A DNA stretch of 64,000 nt from Jiella sonneratiae (GTDB taxonomy: Bacteria; Pseudomonadota; Alphaproteobacteria; Rhizobiales; Rhizobiaceae): NCBI RefSeq assembly GCF_017353515.1, contig NZ_JAFMPY010000003.1, forward strand, positions 248,001-312,000. Reading direction: 5' to 3'. The notes beneath the pieces are model-generated. The model was not told the origin of the DNA and searched no databases. It saw only the letters and a list, made by a program, of their open reading frames with translations. The translations under genes were made by a program, and so were the position numbers. This document shows, in pieces, positions 18,499 through 27,132 of the stretch (position 1 is the first letter of the stretch; each line of letters opens with the position of its first letter).

Positions 18499-18924
18499 GG
18501 GTGTGGAAATCCCTGATGGCAAGGCAAATCGGCGTTGCGGTCAGGTGGAAATCCATCGCGGCGGTGATCCTCTGCGTTCGGTCGCGGCAAGCGAGGTAAG
18601 CCCGTTGCAGGGCAAAATCAACCGGCTCGCCTTTCGCAGGATCCACGGGTTGACGCGGGTCTCAATGATGTCCTTGCTCGGCAGAGCGGGCAAAATTGTC
18701 GGGATCGCATCGCCGGCCGACGTGGTGACTGGACAGTCCGGCCCCCTGTTGACCGCTCGAGATCAGTCATTCTGCGCTCATGTCCGTGACGATCCACGAA
18801 CTTGCCGGCACGAACAAATGACCAATTTCACCGCCTTGGTCGTCGGCCGATGCCGGAGACCGTCCGAGATCGTAGCCGAATAGCCAATTCCTCTTCCGCC
18901 AGCGTCGTCCGATTGGTCACGAAC
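18499..18924 (+). other. Intergenic stretch without a recognised gene
   Basis: This 426-bp divergent region between the ABC-F gene and the sensor kinase must hold both promoters. Open frames cross it but show no protein-like features; the kinase frame is open upstream to 18802, in sequence that looks non-coding. I saw no convincing operator or terminator. Confidence 0.5.
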
Positions 18925-20364
18925 ATGCCTCACTCGCTGCCGCCCGCGGATGTCGCGAAAATCTTCGCCGGGCTCCCTCAGGCTTATCTCGTCCTCGACG
19001 CCGAGCTGGTGATCGTCGCCGCCAGCGACCTCTACCTGAAGACGACGGACCGGACTCGTGCCGACATCGTCGGCCGGCACATCCTCGAGGCCTTCCCGGA
19101 GAACCCCGAGGAAGCCGGCGCGGTGGAGCAGGGGCCGCTGGAGGTCTCGCTTCGCCACGTGCTGGCCACCGGCAAGACGCACGAAATGAACGTCATCCAG
19201 TACGACATCCCCCGGCCGGCGGAAGAAGGGGGCGGTTTCCAGAGGCGCTATTGGACGCCGATCCATACGCCGATCGTGAACGAGGACGGTGCGGTCCGCT
19301 ACATCGTCCAGACTCCGATGGACGTAACGGAGAGCGTCCTGAAGGACCGCGAGGCCGATGCGCGTCTGCGGATCGCGATGCATGCGGGCTCATTGGGATC
19401 CTGGGAATACGAGCCGGAAACCGACATCTGGCGGCGCAACGCCGTCATCGACGAGATGTTCGGTTTCGCTCCGGGAGAAGGCGGTCCCGTCGCGGCGCCG
19501 TTCTTTGACCGTATGCATCCGGAGGACCTTCCGCGCGTCCGGGAAATCGTGGAGGCCGCGATCTCGAGCCCCGACAGGACGTCGCTGCGCTTCGACTACC
19601 GCGTGATCCGGCCGGACGGCGACATCCGGCATCTCTCGTCGCGCGGCGAGGTTCTCCGAACGTCGAAGGGCCAGTTGCGTCTGATCGGCGTCGCCATGGA
19701 CGTCACTGCGGACAAACTGCGGGAAGAGGCCCTGGAGGAGGCTCTCTCGCTGCAGAAAAACCTGCTGGGGCAGAAGGACCTCCTCCTCGCGGAGGTCAAT
19801 CACCGGGTCAAGAACAGCCTCCAACTGGTCGTCAGCACGCTCAGCCTGCAGAGCCGGCGCATCGAAGACGCCGGCACGAAGGCCGCGTTCGCCCAGGCGA
19901 TTTCCCGCGTCCGGGCGATCACCTCGGTTCACGAACGCCTCTACCGGACCGACGACCCGCTCGTCGTCGACATGCAGGACTATCTCGACGGCCTCTGCCG
20001 AGACCTCGCCGACAGTTCGGATCTCAGGGAGCACGTCCGGACCGATGTCGAGCCGATCCGGCTCAGGACCGAGAAGGCGATCCCGATCGCGCTGATCGTC
20101 AACGAACTCGTCACCAACGCCCTGAAATATGCATACCCGGAGGGGGCCGCCGGTCCGATCGTGCTGACGCTCAAGGAGTTGCCGGACGGCATGCTCGAAC
20201 TCTGCGTTGCCGACGAGGGTATCGGCTTCGACGGACAGGCGATCAAACCGGGGCTCGGCTCCCGCCTCGTGCGGACGATGGCGGCGCAACTCGGCGGAGA
20301 GTTCGAGGAACGCCCCACTGCCAAGGGATACCACGCGACGGTCGTGTTCGCGAAGGAGGCGTGA
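18925..20364 (+). CDS. PAS-domain sensor histidine kinase (HisKA_2/HWE type)
   Basis: A 479-residue cytoplasmic kinase without membrane segments. Two PAS domains occupy about residues 10-145 and 155-275 (the second with the usual FDYRVIRPDGDIRHLSSRGEV end). The phosphoacceptor region is EVNHRVKNSL with His293, typical of the HisKA_2/HWE families common in alphaproteobacteria. The ATPase has an N-box around Asn393 (NELVTNALKYAY) and a G1 box DEGIGF (Asp430). The TGA overlaps the next start (TGATG), so the response regulator is co-translated. The PAS signal is unknown. ATG at 18925 is preferred over 18802 because the upstream residues are not conserved-looking. Confidence 0.92.
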   Translation: MPHSLPPADVAKIFAGLPQAYLVLDAELVIVAASDLYLKTTDRTRADIVGRHILEAFPENPEEAGAVEQGPLEVSLRHVLATGKTHEMNVIQYDIPRPAEEGGGFQRRYWTPIHTPIVNEDGAVRYIVQTPMDVTESVLKDREADARLRIAMHAGSLGSWEYEPETDIWRRNAVIDEMFGFAPGEGGPVAAPFFDRMHPEDLPRVREIVEAAISSPDRTSLRFDYRVIRPDGDIRHLSSRGEVLRTSKGQLRLIGVAMDVTADKLREEALEEALSLQKNLLGQKDLLLAEVNHRVKNSLQLVVSTLSLQSRRIEDAGTKAAFAQAISRVRAITSVHERLYRTDDPLVVDMQDYLDGLCRDLADSSDLREHVRTDVEPIRLRTEKAIPIALIVNELVTNALKYAYPEGAAGPIVLTLKELPDGMLELCVADEGIGFDGQAIKPGLGSRLVRTMAAQLGGEFEERPTAKGYHATVVFAKEA

Positions 20365-20732
20365 TGCCCTGCACCATCCTCATCGTCGAGGACGAGATGC
20401 TGCTGGCGATGGACCTGGAAGACGTCCTCGTCGAGGCGGGGTATTCGGTGGTCGGGAATGCCGTCGACATGCACCAGGCCATCGCTTTCGCGGAGCGACA
20501 TGGCAGCCTGATCGACGCGGCGATCATGGACGTCAATCTTGCGAGGGGAACCAACGGCGTGGAGACGGCAGGTCGTCTTCGGGAAGGCTGGAACATCCCT
20601 TCGTTGTTCGTCAGCGGCAATCTCGACGAGAAGACGCGTGCCCGGGCAATGCAGTGGGAGCCGATCGGCTTCGTCGGCAAGCCCTATTCGGAACGGGAGG
20701 TGCTGAGCGCGTTGAAGGCGGCGTTCGCGTAG
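20364..20732 (+). CDS. Single-domain response regulator
   Basis: A 122-residue receiver domain without an output domain. The acidic pocket is VEDE (9-11), the phosphorylated residue is Asp56 (AAIMDVNLA), the switch residue is Ser84 (FVSG) and the conserved lysine is Lys106 (GKPYS). The start codon overlaps the kinase TGA; a GTG one codon earlier is also possible. Stand-alone receivers paired with HisKA_2 kinases usually relay phosphate or act on a protein partner. It is the likely target of the upstream kinase. Confidence 0.93.
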   Translation: MPCTILIVEDEMLLAMDLEDVLVEAGYSVVGNAVDMHQAIAFAERHGSLIDAAIMDVNLARGTNGVETAGRLREGWNIPSLFVSGNLDEKTRARAMQWEPIGFVGKPYSEREVLSALKAAFA

Positions 20733-20755
20733 CCGTCCGGGGAGGTCACCGCATC

Positions 20756-21330
20756 TCATCTGCAGCTCGACGCGGCCCGCGACGACCTCGTGCAGGACAC
20801 GGCAGTGGTCGGCTCCCGACTGCGAGCGACTCTCGACGACGCGGCTGCGACGTTCCGACTCTTCACGCAGAGCGAAGACGCCTGAGCGATTTGTTCCCTC
20901 GTGGAGGTCGTCGGCCGCCTTGTCACGAGCCTTCGGGAAGGCGGCGGCGGAGGAGCACGCGAGGAACCGCGCGCTAAAGGGAGCGATCGAGGCCTCGGTT
21001 GCCTGCGTCGGTACACATGCCACGACGATGCGAGATCTCGAGTTCTCGATGCGCATGGTCAGCCTGAACACGGCAATAAGCTGTTCGAGGCTTAGTTCGC
21101 GGGGGCGGGCGCTGAGCGCCATCTCTTGCAGTTGCGAGAACTGGCGGGCGAGATGCTGGCGCGCTCGGAAGACGCCACAGTGACCTCCGATGCGCTTGGA
21201 GCCGCTTCCGCCGGCATCGGCACGACTAGCCAGGACGAAAGCGGGGTGGCCGCGATCGCCGCGAAGGCCGGACTTCCGTCCAACAGGTTCCCGGGCGCAG
21301 GAGTACGAACGGCGTCGCAGACCTCGTTCG
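20756..21330 (+). pseudogene. Decayed fragment of a chemoreceptor-like signalling protein
   Basis: Three plus-strand pieces in changing frames read like the signalling part of a methyl-accepting chemotaxis-type protein. The first is a coiled-coil piece (LDAARDDLVQD, ending at a stop near 20882). The second contains MRMVSLNTAISCSRL and GRALSAIS around 21000-21120, with the ALNAAI-like tip motif. The third continues one frame over as LRELAGEMLARSEDA. At least one stop and one frameshift break it, and no start or ribosome site is visible. It lies directly behind the kinase/response-regulator pair, so it may be the wreck of a third signalling gene. Confidence 0.6.
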
Positions 21331-21734
21331 ACTCAGGTAACTAGGGACGGGGACCGACCCGAGTATGCCAACCACGGGATCGAGCCAGATGCCGCCGTAC
21401 AAGCTTGCCGAGCGCAAGCGCCGCGATCGCCTTTGTTGACGTCGGCCCGTCGTCGTCCGGGCCAAGAGCGTAATCGAGACTTTCCACCCGAGTTGGCCGC
21501 GGTCCACGCGTCGCGTCGCGTCGCGTCCCGTCCTGGTATCCGCCCGGTCTCCGATCCGACTATCTGCGGCTGGCCGATCTACGTCTCTCGACCCAAATCT
21601 CCGCTGGGAAGCCATCGGACTCGCCGGTTGTCGAATCCTTTGACGGAAGGAAGTCGTCCTCTTGCCATGGCACCGAATTCTGGCTTGCATCGGCCGCCAC
21701 CTATTGCTTCGCTCTTCCGACGGAGGACGATCGA
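21331..21734 (+). other. Intergenic stretch before the SIR2-HerA operon
   Basis: About 400 bp without a supportable gene. It must contain the SIR2-HerA promoter. A run of GTCGC repeats lies at about 21511-21530. I found no clear inverted repeat or operator. Confidence 0.45.
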
Positions 21735-22952
21735 TTGCGAATCAGGACGAGCCGGACATCCCGCCAATGGGCCGAGGTCGACGGAGTCGGGGAGGACGGC
21801 GAGGCCGGCGGCATCGGCGCTCAGGAAGCCGCGCGCCACTTGTCGCAGGCAGTGCGCTCCGCGAACCTTGTCATCCTCTCCGGGCTTGGCACTTCGCTCT
21901 GCGTCAGGCGTGGCGGCGACAGGCTCGCGCCGACGATGTGGCAGTTGCTCGAGCGGGTCAGGGCGGAGTTCGTCCGGCTCGACGCCGCCGACCCGCTGCC
22001 TGGCGGACGCGACCGCTGGTCCGCCTTCACCGCCTCGGCGAACGTGGACGAGGAGGAAGGCAACCTCGAGCACATCCTGTCCCGTGCCAAGCTCTCGACG
22101 GAACTCGTCCCGGAGCGCGTGCGCGTGCTCCAGGAGAGGCTGCTGGCGGTCGCGGAGGAGGTCATACTCGACGCCGTCGACTTCCTCGCCGCGGACGTAT
22201 CGCTCGGGACGCACGCCAACTTCCTGCGTCGGATCGCGCGGCGGCCGTCCCGCAAGGCGCGTGTCCGGATCTTCACGACGAACTACGACCGCTGTTTCGA
22301 GGTGGCCGCCGGTCGCGAGGGATTTATCGTGGTGGACGGGTTCGCGTTCGGATCCGAGCCGCGGTTCAATCCCGACCAATTCAACTACGACGTGGTACGC
22401 CGCGACACCGAGGAGCGGACCGACTACGTAGAAAACCTCTTCCACCTCCTGAAGCTCCATGGGTCGATCGACTGGGAACTGGACGAGGCGTCCGGCCGCG
22501 TCGTCAAGCGCGAGGGTACGCGTAAGCCGCTCCTCGTCTATCCGCGGTCGACCAAGTACGAGATGGCGTTCAGCCAGCCCTACGTGGACATCATGGCCGC
22601 CTTTCAGGCGTCGCTGCGTGTGCCCGCAACGACGCTCGTCGTCATCGGGTTCGGCTTCAACGACAAGCACATCGCCGAGCCCGTCATGGCGGCCGTGCGC
22701 TCCAACCTGTCCTTCAACCTCGTAGTCGTGGACCCGGTCATCGAGGCTAGGTGCGCGGACGGCCCACTCTTCAGTCCCTACCTCGAGAGCTTCGCGAAGC
22801 TGGTCGACGACGGGGACGGGCGCCTTGCGCTGGTCGAGGGAACCTTCGAGGACATCGTGCCCCTCATCCCCGACATCGTCTCCCAGACCGAGGTCGAGCG
22901 CCACTACGACCGCATGCGGAACATCACGACAAATGCCCAAGATCGCCGTTAG
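21735..22952 (+). CDS. SIR2-family NADase-like defence protein
   Basis: A protein of about 405 residues with the SIR2 fold. Features are the NAD-binding loop SGLGTSL (49-55), the TTNYD motif (181-185), the catalytic histidine in KLHGS (His242) and a Rossmann strand VVIGFGFNDKH near the C-terminus. No zinc-ribbon cysteine set is seen, which fits defence SIR2 domains that degrade NAD rather than deacetylase sirtuins. The start is uncertain: TTG at 21735 is the only start seen upstream of the conserved core. It overlaps the HerA gene by 20 bp. In SIR2-HerA anti-phage systems the two proteins form a complex that depletes NAD on infection; this role is carried over from the known family. Confidence 0.9.
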   Translation: MRIRTSRTSRQWAEVDGVGEDGEAGGIGAQEAARHLSQAVRSANLVILSGLGTSLCVRRGGDRLAPTMWQLLERVRAEFVRLDAADPLPGGRDRWSAFTASANVDEEEGNLEHILSRAKLSTELVPERVRVLQERLLAVAEEVILDAVDFLAADVSLGTHANFLRRIARRPSRKARVRIFTTNYDRCFEVAAGREGFIVVDGFAFGSEPRFNPDQFNYDVVRRDTEERTDYVENLFHLLKLHGSIDWELDEASGRVVKREGTRKPLLVYPRSTKYEMAFSQPYVDIMAAFQASLRVPATTLVVIGFGFNDKHIAEPVMAAVRSNLSFNLVVVDPVIEARCADGPLFSPYLESFAKLVDDGDGRLALVEGTFEDIVPLIPDIVSQTEVERHYDRMRNITTNAQDRR

Positions 22953-24732
22953 CCCGTTTGACAGAGCCCGTTACCTCGGCACCGTCACGGCGGTGTCCCC
23001 GCTGGACGTGCGTCTGAATCTTCCGTTCGGCACGGAGATCGCGTCGGCCCGCTACGCCGGGCACGCTATCGATCGCGGTCAAGTCGGGGAGTTCGTCGTC
23101 ATCGAGGGCCAGACGTCGGCGGTGCTCGGCCGGATGGTAGAGATCCGGCTACCCGACCGCGACCGGCTGAGCGTCGAGCCGGAACGCGAGGACCGCGGCG
23201 ACGCGGCGAATCCCATCGGCGTCGTACGCCTCCTAGGATCGGTCGACCTCGTTTCCGGCCACTCATCCCGCGGCATACCGAGCGCGCCGCGCGTGGGGGA
23301 GTTCGTCTACCTCGCGCATCCCGAGTTCCTCCGGCACGCGATCGACAGCGCCATCGACAGGATGGGCTCCTCCGTCCGGATCGGGCACCTCACTGGCTCG
23401 CAGGACAGCGAGATCGTGATGTCGGCGATGGCGGTGTTCGGCCGCCACTGCGCCATCCTTGGATCAACGGGCGGCGGCAAGAGCTGGACAACCGCCCACC
23501 TCGTCGAGGAGATCGCGCGCCTGGGCGGAAAGGTCCTGCTGATCGACCCGACGGGCGAGTACCATTCGCTGGAGGGGGCGACGCACTTGCATCTCGGGGG
23601 ACGGCGCGAGGGAGAGGACGATACGCGTCGCTTTGTGTCCTTCCCGCACCGTCACCTGAATGAGACAGACCTCTTCGCCCTGCTGCAACCGAGCCAGGGC
23701 GTTCAGGCGCCGAAGCTGCGTGACGCCGTGCTGAGCCTAAAGCTGCTCCACCTCCATCCCGAACTCGGGAAGGATGGGTGCCTGCACAAGGCAATGCAGA
23801 GGAAGAAGCCTATCAACCAGAAGCTGCTGGAAAGGGACGCCGAGTTACGCAAGGCGGGAGCCCCCTACGACATCGGGCAGCTTGCGTTACAGATTTACTT
23901 CGAGTGCGTTTCGCCTAGCGGCGGCGACGTCCTGCATTGGGGCGGCATGCACGAATTCTCTGCCAGCAGTTGCACCTCGCTCTGCATGCGCGTGGAGAGC
24001 GCCGTCAAGTCCGACCATCTCAAGCCGCTGTTCGCGCCCGAGGATTACATGTCGGACGTGACCGAGGAAATCGACGCGTTCCTCGGAGGGGAAATCAGCA
24101 TCCTGCGGGTTTCCATGCAGTACTTGCCGTTCGAGCAGTCCGCGCGCGAGTTGGTGGTGAATGCGCTCGGCCGCCACCTTCTCGCGAAGGCCCGAGACGG
24201 CCAGTTCAAGCTGCGGCCCATGGTCGTAGTCCTCGACGAGGCGCATCAGTTCCTCTCCAAGACCATCGGTGACGAGTTCAACCGCGTCAGTCTCGACGCC
24301 TTCGGTCTGATCGCGAAGGAGGGCCGGAAGTACGGCCTGACAACGGTCATGGCGACCCAAAGGCCCCGCGACATCCCGGAGGACGTGCTTAGCCAGGTCG
24401 GGCTCATGATCGTCCACCGCCTGATCAACGAGCGCGATCAGGGCGTCATCGTGAACGCGAGCGGCGCGATAGACGCCTCGATGGCGGCGTTCCTCCCGAC
24501 CCTGCGGGAGGGAGAGGCGCTGATCATCGGGTCGGGTGCCCTGATGCCGTTACCCGTGCAGGTCACTCCTCCGAAGCGCCGACCCGACCTTTCCGACGGC
24601 GTCGGCGGGACCTGGATACGGCTCGAGGCTCCGCCGAGGCCAAAAGCAGCAGCGCCGTCGAGGGCGGCAGCAGCGAAGGCGGAATCACCCGCTGTACGCC
24701 GACGGGGGCGGCCACCACGGCCCGCTGCCTAA
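22933..24732 (+). CDS. herA: HerA-type ATPase of a SIR2-HerA defence system
   Basis: A 599-residue hexameric-type ATPase. An N-terminal HAS-barrel (about 8-100) precedes the motor. Walker A is GSTGGGKS (177-184), Walker B is VVLDEAH (about 433-439) and TQRPRDIP carries the HerA/FtsK-type sensor arginine region. The C-terminal tail is rich in Ala, Pro, Arg and Lys (after residue 560) and probably disordered. ATG at 22933 lies inside the SIR2 gene, giving a 20-bp overlap and tight co-expression. HerA multimers act as the scaffold and ATP-driven partner of SIR2 in this class of systems. Confidence 0.93.
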   Translation: MPKIAVSPFDRARYLGTVTAVSPLDVRLNLPFGTEIASARYAGHAIDRGQVGEFVVIEGQTSAVLGRMVEIRLPDRDRLSVEPEREDRGDAANPIGVVRLLGSVDLVSGHSSRGIPSAPRVGEFVYLAHPEFLRHAIDSAIDRMGSSVRIGHLTGSQDSEIVMSAMAVFGRHCAILGSTGGGKSWTTAHLVEEIARLGGKVLLIDPTGEYHSLEGATHLHLGGRREGEDDTRRFVSFPHRHLNETDLFALLQPSQGVQAPKLRDAVLSLKLLHLHPELGKDGCLHKAMQRKKPINQKLLERDAELRKAGAPYDIGQLALQIYFECVSPSGGDVLHWGGMHEFSASSCTSLCMRVESAVKSDHLKPLFAPEDYMSDVTEEIDAFLGGEISILRVSMQYLPFEQSARELVVNALGRHLLAKARDGQFKLRPMVVVLDEAHQFLSKTIGDEFNRVSLDAFGLIAKEGRKYGLTTVMATQRPRDIPEDVLSQVGLMIVHRLINERDQGVIVNASGAIDASMAAFLPTLREGEALIIGSGALMPLPVQVTPPKRRPDLSDGVGGTWIRLEAPPRPKAAAPSRAAAAKAESPAVRRRGRPPRPAA

Positions 24733-24759
24733 TGCGAGGGGCACGGCACCATTGCGCGA

Positions 24760-25085
24760 CCTCCCGCGGCCGGTACGCCCGTGCTATCGCGCTAGTCGAC
24801 CATCCCCGGATCCGCGCCAGTCGGACACGGCCGGAGGTGCGGCCCAAGCGATGCTCGACGGCGCCGATCACGCACACCTTGCCCACCGTGCTCTTGCCTT
24901 GGCCGCCCGTCGCGGGATTGGTCCTCGCGTTACGGAAAGGAGATCTCGTTGACCTCGCCCTCAAGCGGCGTGCGCTCCGGGTCGACCATGGCGCGGCGCA
25001 GCTAGGGTAGCAGGAGCTAGGCCGTCTTGTTGGAACCGACCCCGATCATGTTCTGGAGCTGGAGGGCGGCGTCTATGGACGCCCA
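24760..25085 (-). pseudogene. Decayed IS1595-type (ISXO2-like) transposase fragment
   Basis: Reading the minus strand from about 25078 gives AALQLQNMIGVGSNKTA, then a stop where the family has Trp, LLLP, another stop, LRRAMVDPERTPLEGEV and NEISF. After a frameshift it continues with NPATGGQGKSTVGKVCVIGA and GRVRLARI. These are the order and motifs of the middle of ISXO2-like IS1595 transposases (IGVGS.KTAW, LRRAMVDP, EGEVEVDE, AVGAVE). Both ends are missing and several stops are present, so it is dead. I did not find terminal inverted repeats. It lies between herA and the convergent protease gene. Confidence 0.75.
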
Positions 25086-25100
25086 TGCGGGACAGGACTT

Positions 25101-27041
25101 TCATCCAGAAGCTTCAGATTTTGGGGATTGGTCGTATCCTTGGTTTGAGTCTTCCGCCTTCCTTTGGAGACGGCCCCGCAGGCCAAGGATTCGTGCAGCC
25201 TCCACCACTTCTGTGCGCCGCTCGCGCACGATGGTCCGCGCCCGCTCCAGGCAGGAGGCTAGGGTCTCCTGCACCGCCCCGGCGAGGGCTGGATCGCGGA
25301 GCAGCAGCGCCCGGACGGCCCTGTCATCAGCGGGCGCCCTGTAGAGGAGGCTGCTCCCGAGCCCATGCGAGCACTCGAGCCCCACCGCGATGGCCGTCGC
25401 CATCTGCAGGTCGCTTCCTTCCCTTCCGCCCGCCCCGTTGCCGCGGTCGCCAAGGACCTCGAGCTCCGCGGCGGCTCCCGCGAGGCAGACCGCGATCTCG
25501 GCGAGATGGGACGCACGCGTGCGGTCGGCCCCGGGAATCCGATCAAAGTTCGTGAAGCCGCCGCGCCCCTCGGCGACGTGCCGCGCGACGCGGGCCAGCG
25601 CGGGAGCGATGCCGGACTCCGGCTCGAGAGCGTGGCCGACGATCCAGTGCCCCGCCTCGTGCACGCAGGCCCGCCGGAAGGCCGCGTCGGATAGCCGTTC
25701 GACCGGGGGCAGCGAGGCCGCGAGGTCGGCCTCCGCCATCGCCCTGCGCTCGCTTCGAGCCCGGCGGCGGGTGTCGCGGACGGCACGCTCGATGTCGGCT
25801 CCGGATCTGCCTTCCAGGCGTTCCGCGAAGGGTGCCAGGTCGGTGGCCGCAAGGTCGTTTCGGAGATGATGGCGCAGGATTCCCTGACGGGCGCGCTCGT
25901 CGGGGAGCGGGATGTCGATACGCCTGTCGAGGCGACCGGGGCGCAGGACGGCGGGGTCGATGACATGGGGCAGGTTCGTCGCCCCAACGACCACCACTCC
26001 CTCGCGCTCCTCTGCCCCGTCGAGGCACTCGAGTAGGCCGTTCACCACCTGCCGTGTGTAGTTCCGGTTCTGGTCTGACCGCTCGTCCCTGTTCCCGACG
26101 GAGTCGATCTCGTCGAGGAACAGGATGCACGGGGCGGAAGAACGCGCCTCCTCGAATGCCTTCCGCATCGCTCGCAGCATATCGCCAAGATGACCGGCCG
26201 ACTGCCAGCGCGCGATCGAGTGGACATGGATCGGCACCCCGCAGCTCTTCGCCAGCGCACGGGCAAACGTGGTCTTCCCGGTGCCCGTCGGACCCGCGAC
26301 AAGGACACCGCGGTCGACGTACGTCCACGGGAGGCGGCCTGCCCGGTATTCGGCGAGGTCCGCTGCCAGCGCGCGGCCCCACGCCGCGGCATCGCCAAGG
26401 CCATGGAGGTCGTCCAACGAGGGACCGTCGCCTACGGGAGCCCGGCCCTGCGCCCTTGCTGCGGACAGCCGCCGGGCTCGTGCCACGCCCTGCTCGACGC
26501 TGCGTCCTCGGAAGGACGACGCCATCAGGGTGATCGGCAGCGTCGCGACCATCTCAAGGTCGAGCCTGCCGGGGCTCCTACTGCGGACCATTCTCAGTGC
26601 CGTGCCGACAAGGTCGGCGTCTGGCGAGGGTAGCCACAGGGTCGCGTCGGCGCCTGCTGCCAGTGCGCGCAGCGACATAGAGGCTTTGCGCGCCACCACG
26701 ACCACCTGAGGATATGCCGTGATCCCCTCAACGGCGGCCCGTTCCATGCTTGTGCCGCCCGTCGCGTTGTAGACCTGAAGCTTCAGGTCCAGAGATTGGT
26801 CCGGCGACCCCCGGAGCATTCGGCGCGCGCACTTGGCGAACTCCTCTGCATCCTCATCCGAGGACGGAATGACCATCACCGCGCCGGGCGCGCCGAAGAG
26901 CATGTGCTGCATTCCCGCCGATCGGAGGGCGCGCAGCATCAGCGCCCTGGTGATGAAGCTCGAGAGGTCGGTGGTGCGGGTTCGGCGGTTCGGGATGTCC
27001 GGTCGGCGGGAAGGAGAGTTCGAGCGAGCATTGTCGGTCAT
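25101..27041 (-). CDS. Soluble FtsH-like AAA+ zinc metalloprotease
   Basis: A 646-residue protein. The first 200 residues are unrecognised and contain no membrane segments. An AAA+ module follows, with Walker A GPTGTGKT (250-257), Walker B ILFLDE (306-311), and the second region of homology GATNLPHVIDPAVLRPGRLDRR with its arginine fingers. The C-terminal part (from about 450) is a peptidase M41 domain: HEAGH (461-465) supplies two zinc ligands and the catalytic Glu, and Asp544 in GSDLQMATAIA fits the third ligand of FtsH. FtsH itself is membrane-anchored; this protein is not. ATG at 27041 has GAGGA upstream. A broken copy lies at 10582. Its substrates are unknown; location beside SIR2-HerA suggests an island or defence role. 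Confidence 0.88.
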   Translation of the reverse strand: MTDNARSNSPSRRPDIPNRRTRTTDLSSFITRALMLRALRSAGMQHMLFGAPGAVMVIPSSDEDAEEFAKCARRMLRGSPDQSLDLKLQVYNATGGTSMERAAVEGITAYPQVVVVARKASMSLRALAAGADATLWLPSPDADLVGTALRMVRSRSPGRLDLEMVATLPITLMASSFRGRSVEQGVARARRLSAARAQGRAPVGDGPSLDDLHGLGDAAAWGRALAADLAEYRAGRLPWTYVDRGVLVAGPTGTGKTTFARALAKSCGVPIHVHSIARWQSAGHLGDMLRAMRKAFEEARSSAPCILFLDEIDSVGNRDERSDQNRNYTRQVVNGLLECLDGAEEREGVVVVGATNLPHVIDPAVLRPGRLDRRIDIPLPDERARQGILRHHLRNDLAATDLAPFAERLEGRSGADIERAVRDTRRRARSERRAMAEADLAASLPPVERLSDAAFRRACVHEAGHWIVGHALEPESGIAPALARVARHVAEGRGGFTNFDRIPGADRTRASHLAEIAVCLAGAAAELEVLGDRGNGAGGREGSDLQMATAIAVGLECSHGLGSSLLYRAPADDRAVRALLLRDPALAGAVQETLASCLERARTIVRERRTEVVEAARILGLRGRLQRKAEDSNQGYDQSPKSEASG

Positions 27042-27132
27042 GCGGGGATTCCTCAACGGAAAGCGGACGCGATCCTTCGGCCACGGCGATGGGCGGCCGT
27101 GTCGTAGGCGACGGCGTCGATGAGGGCGATGG

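Noticed and set aside
21511-21530. GTCGC repeat run as an operator of the SIR2-HerA operon
   Set aside because: A short GC-rich run without symmetry, more likely a simple repeat.
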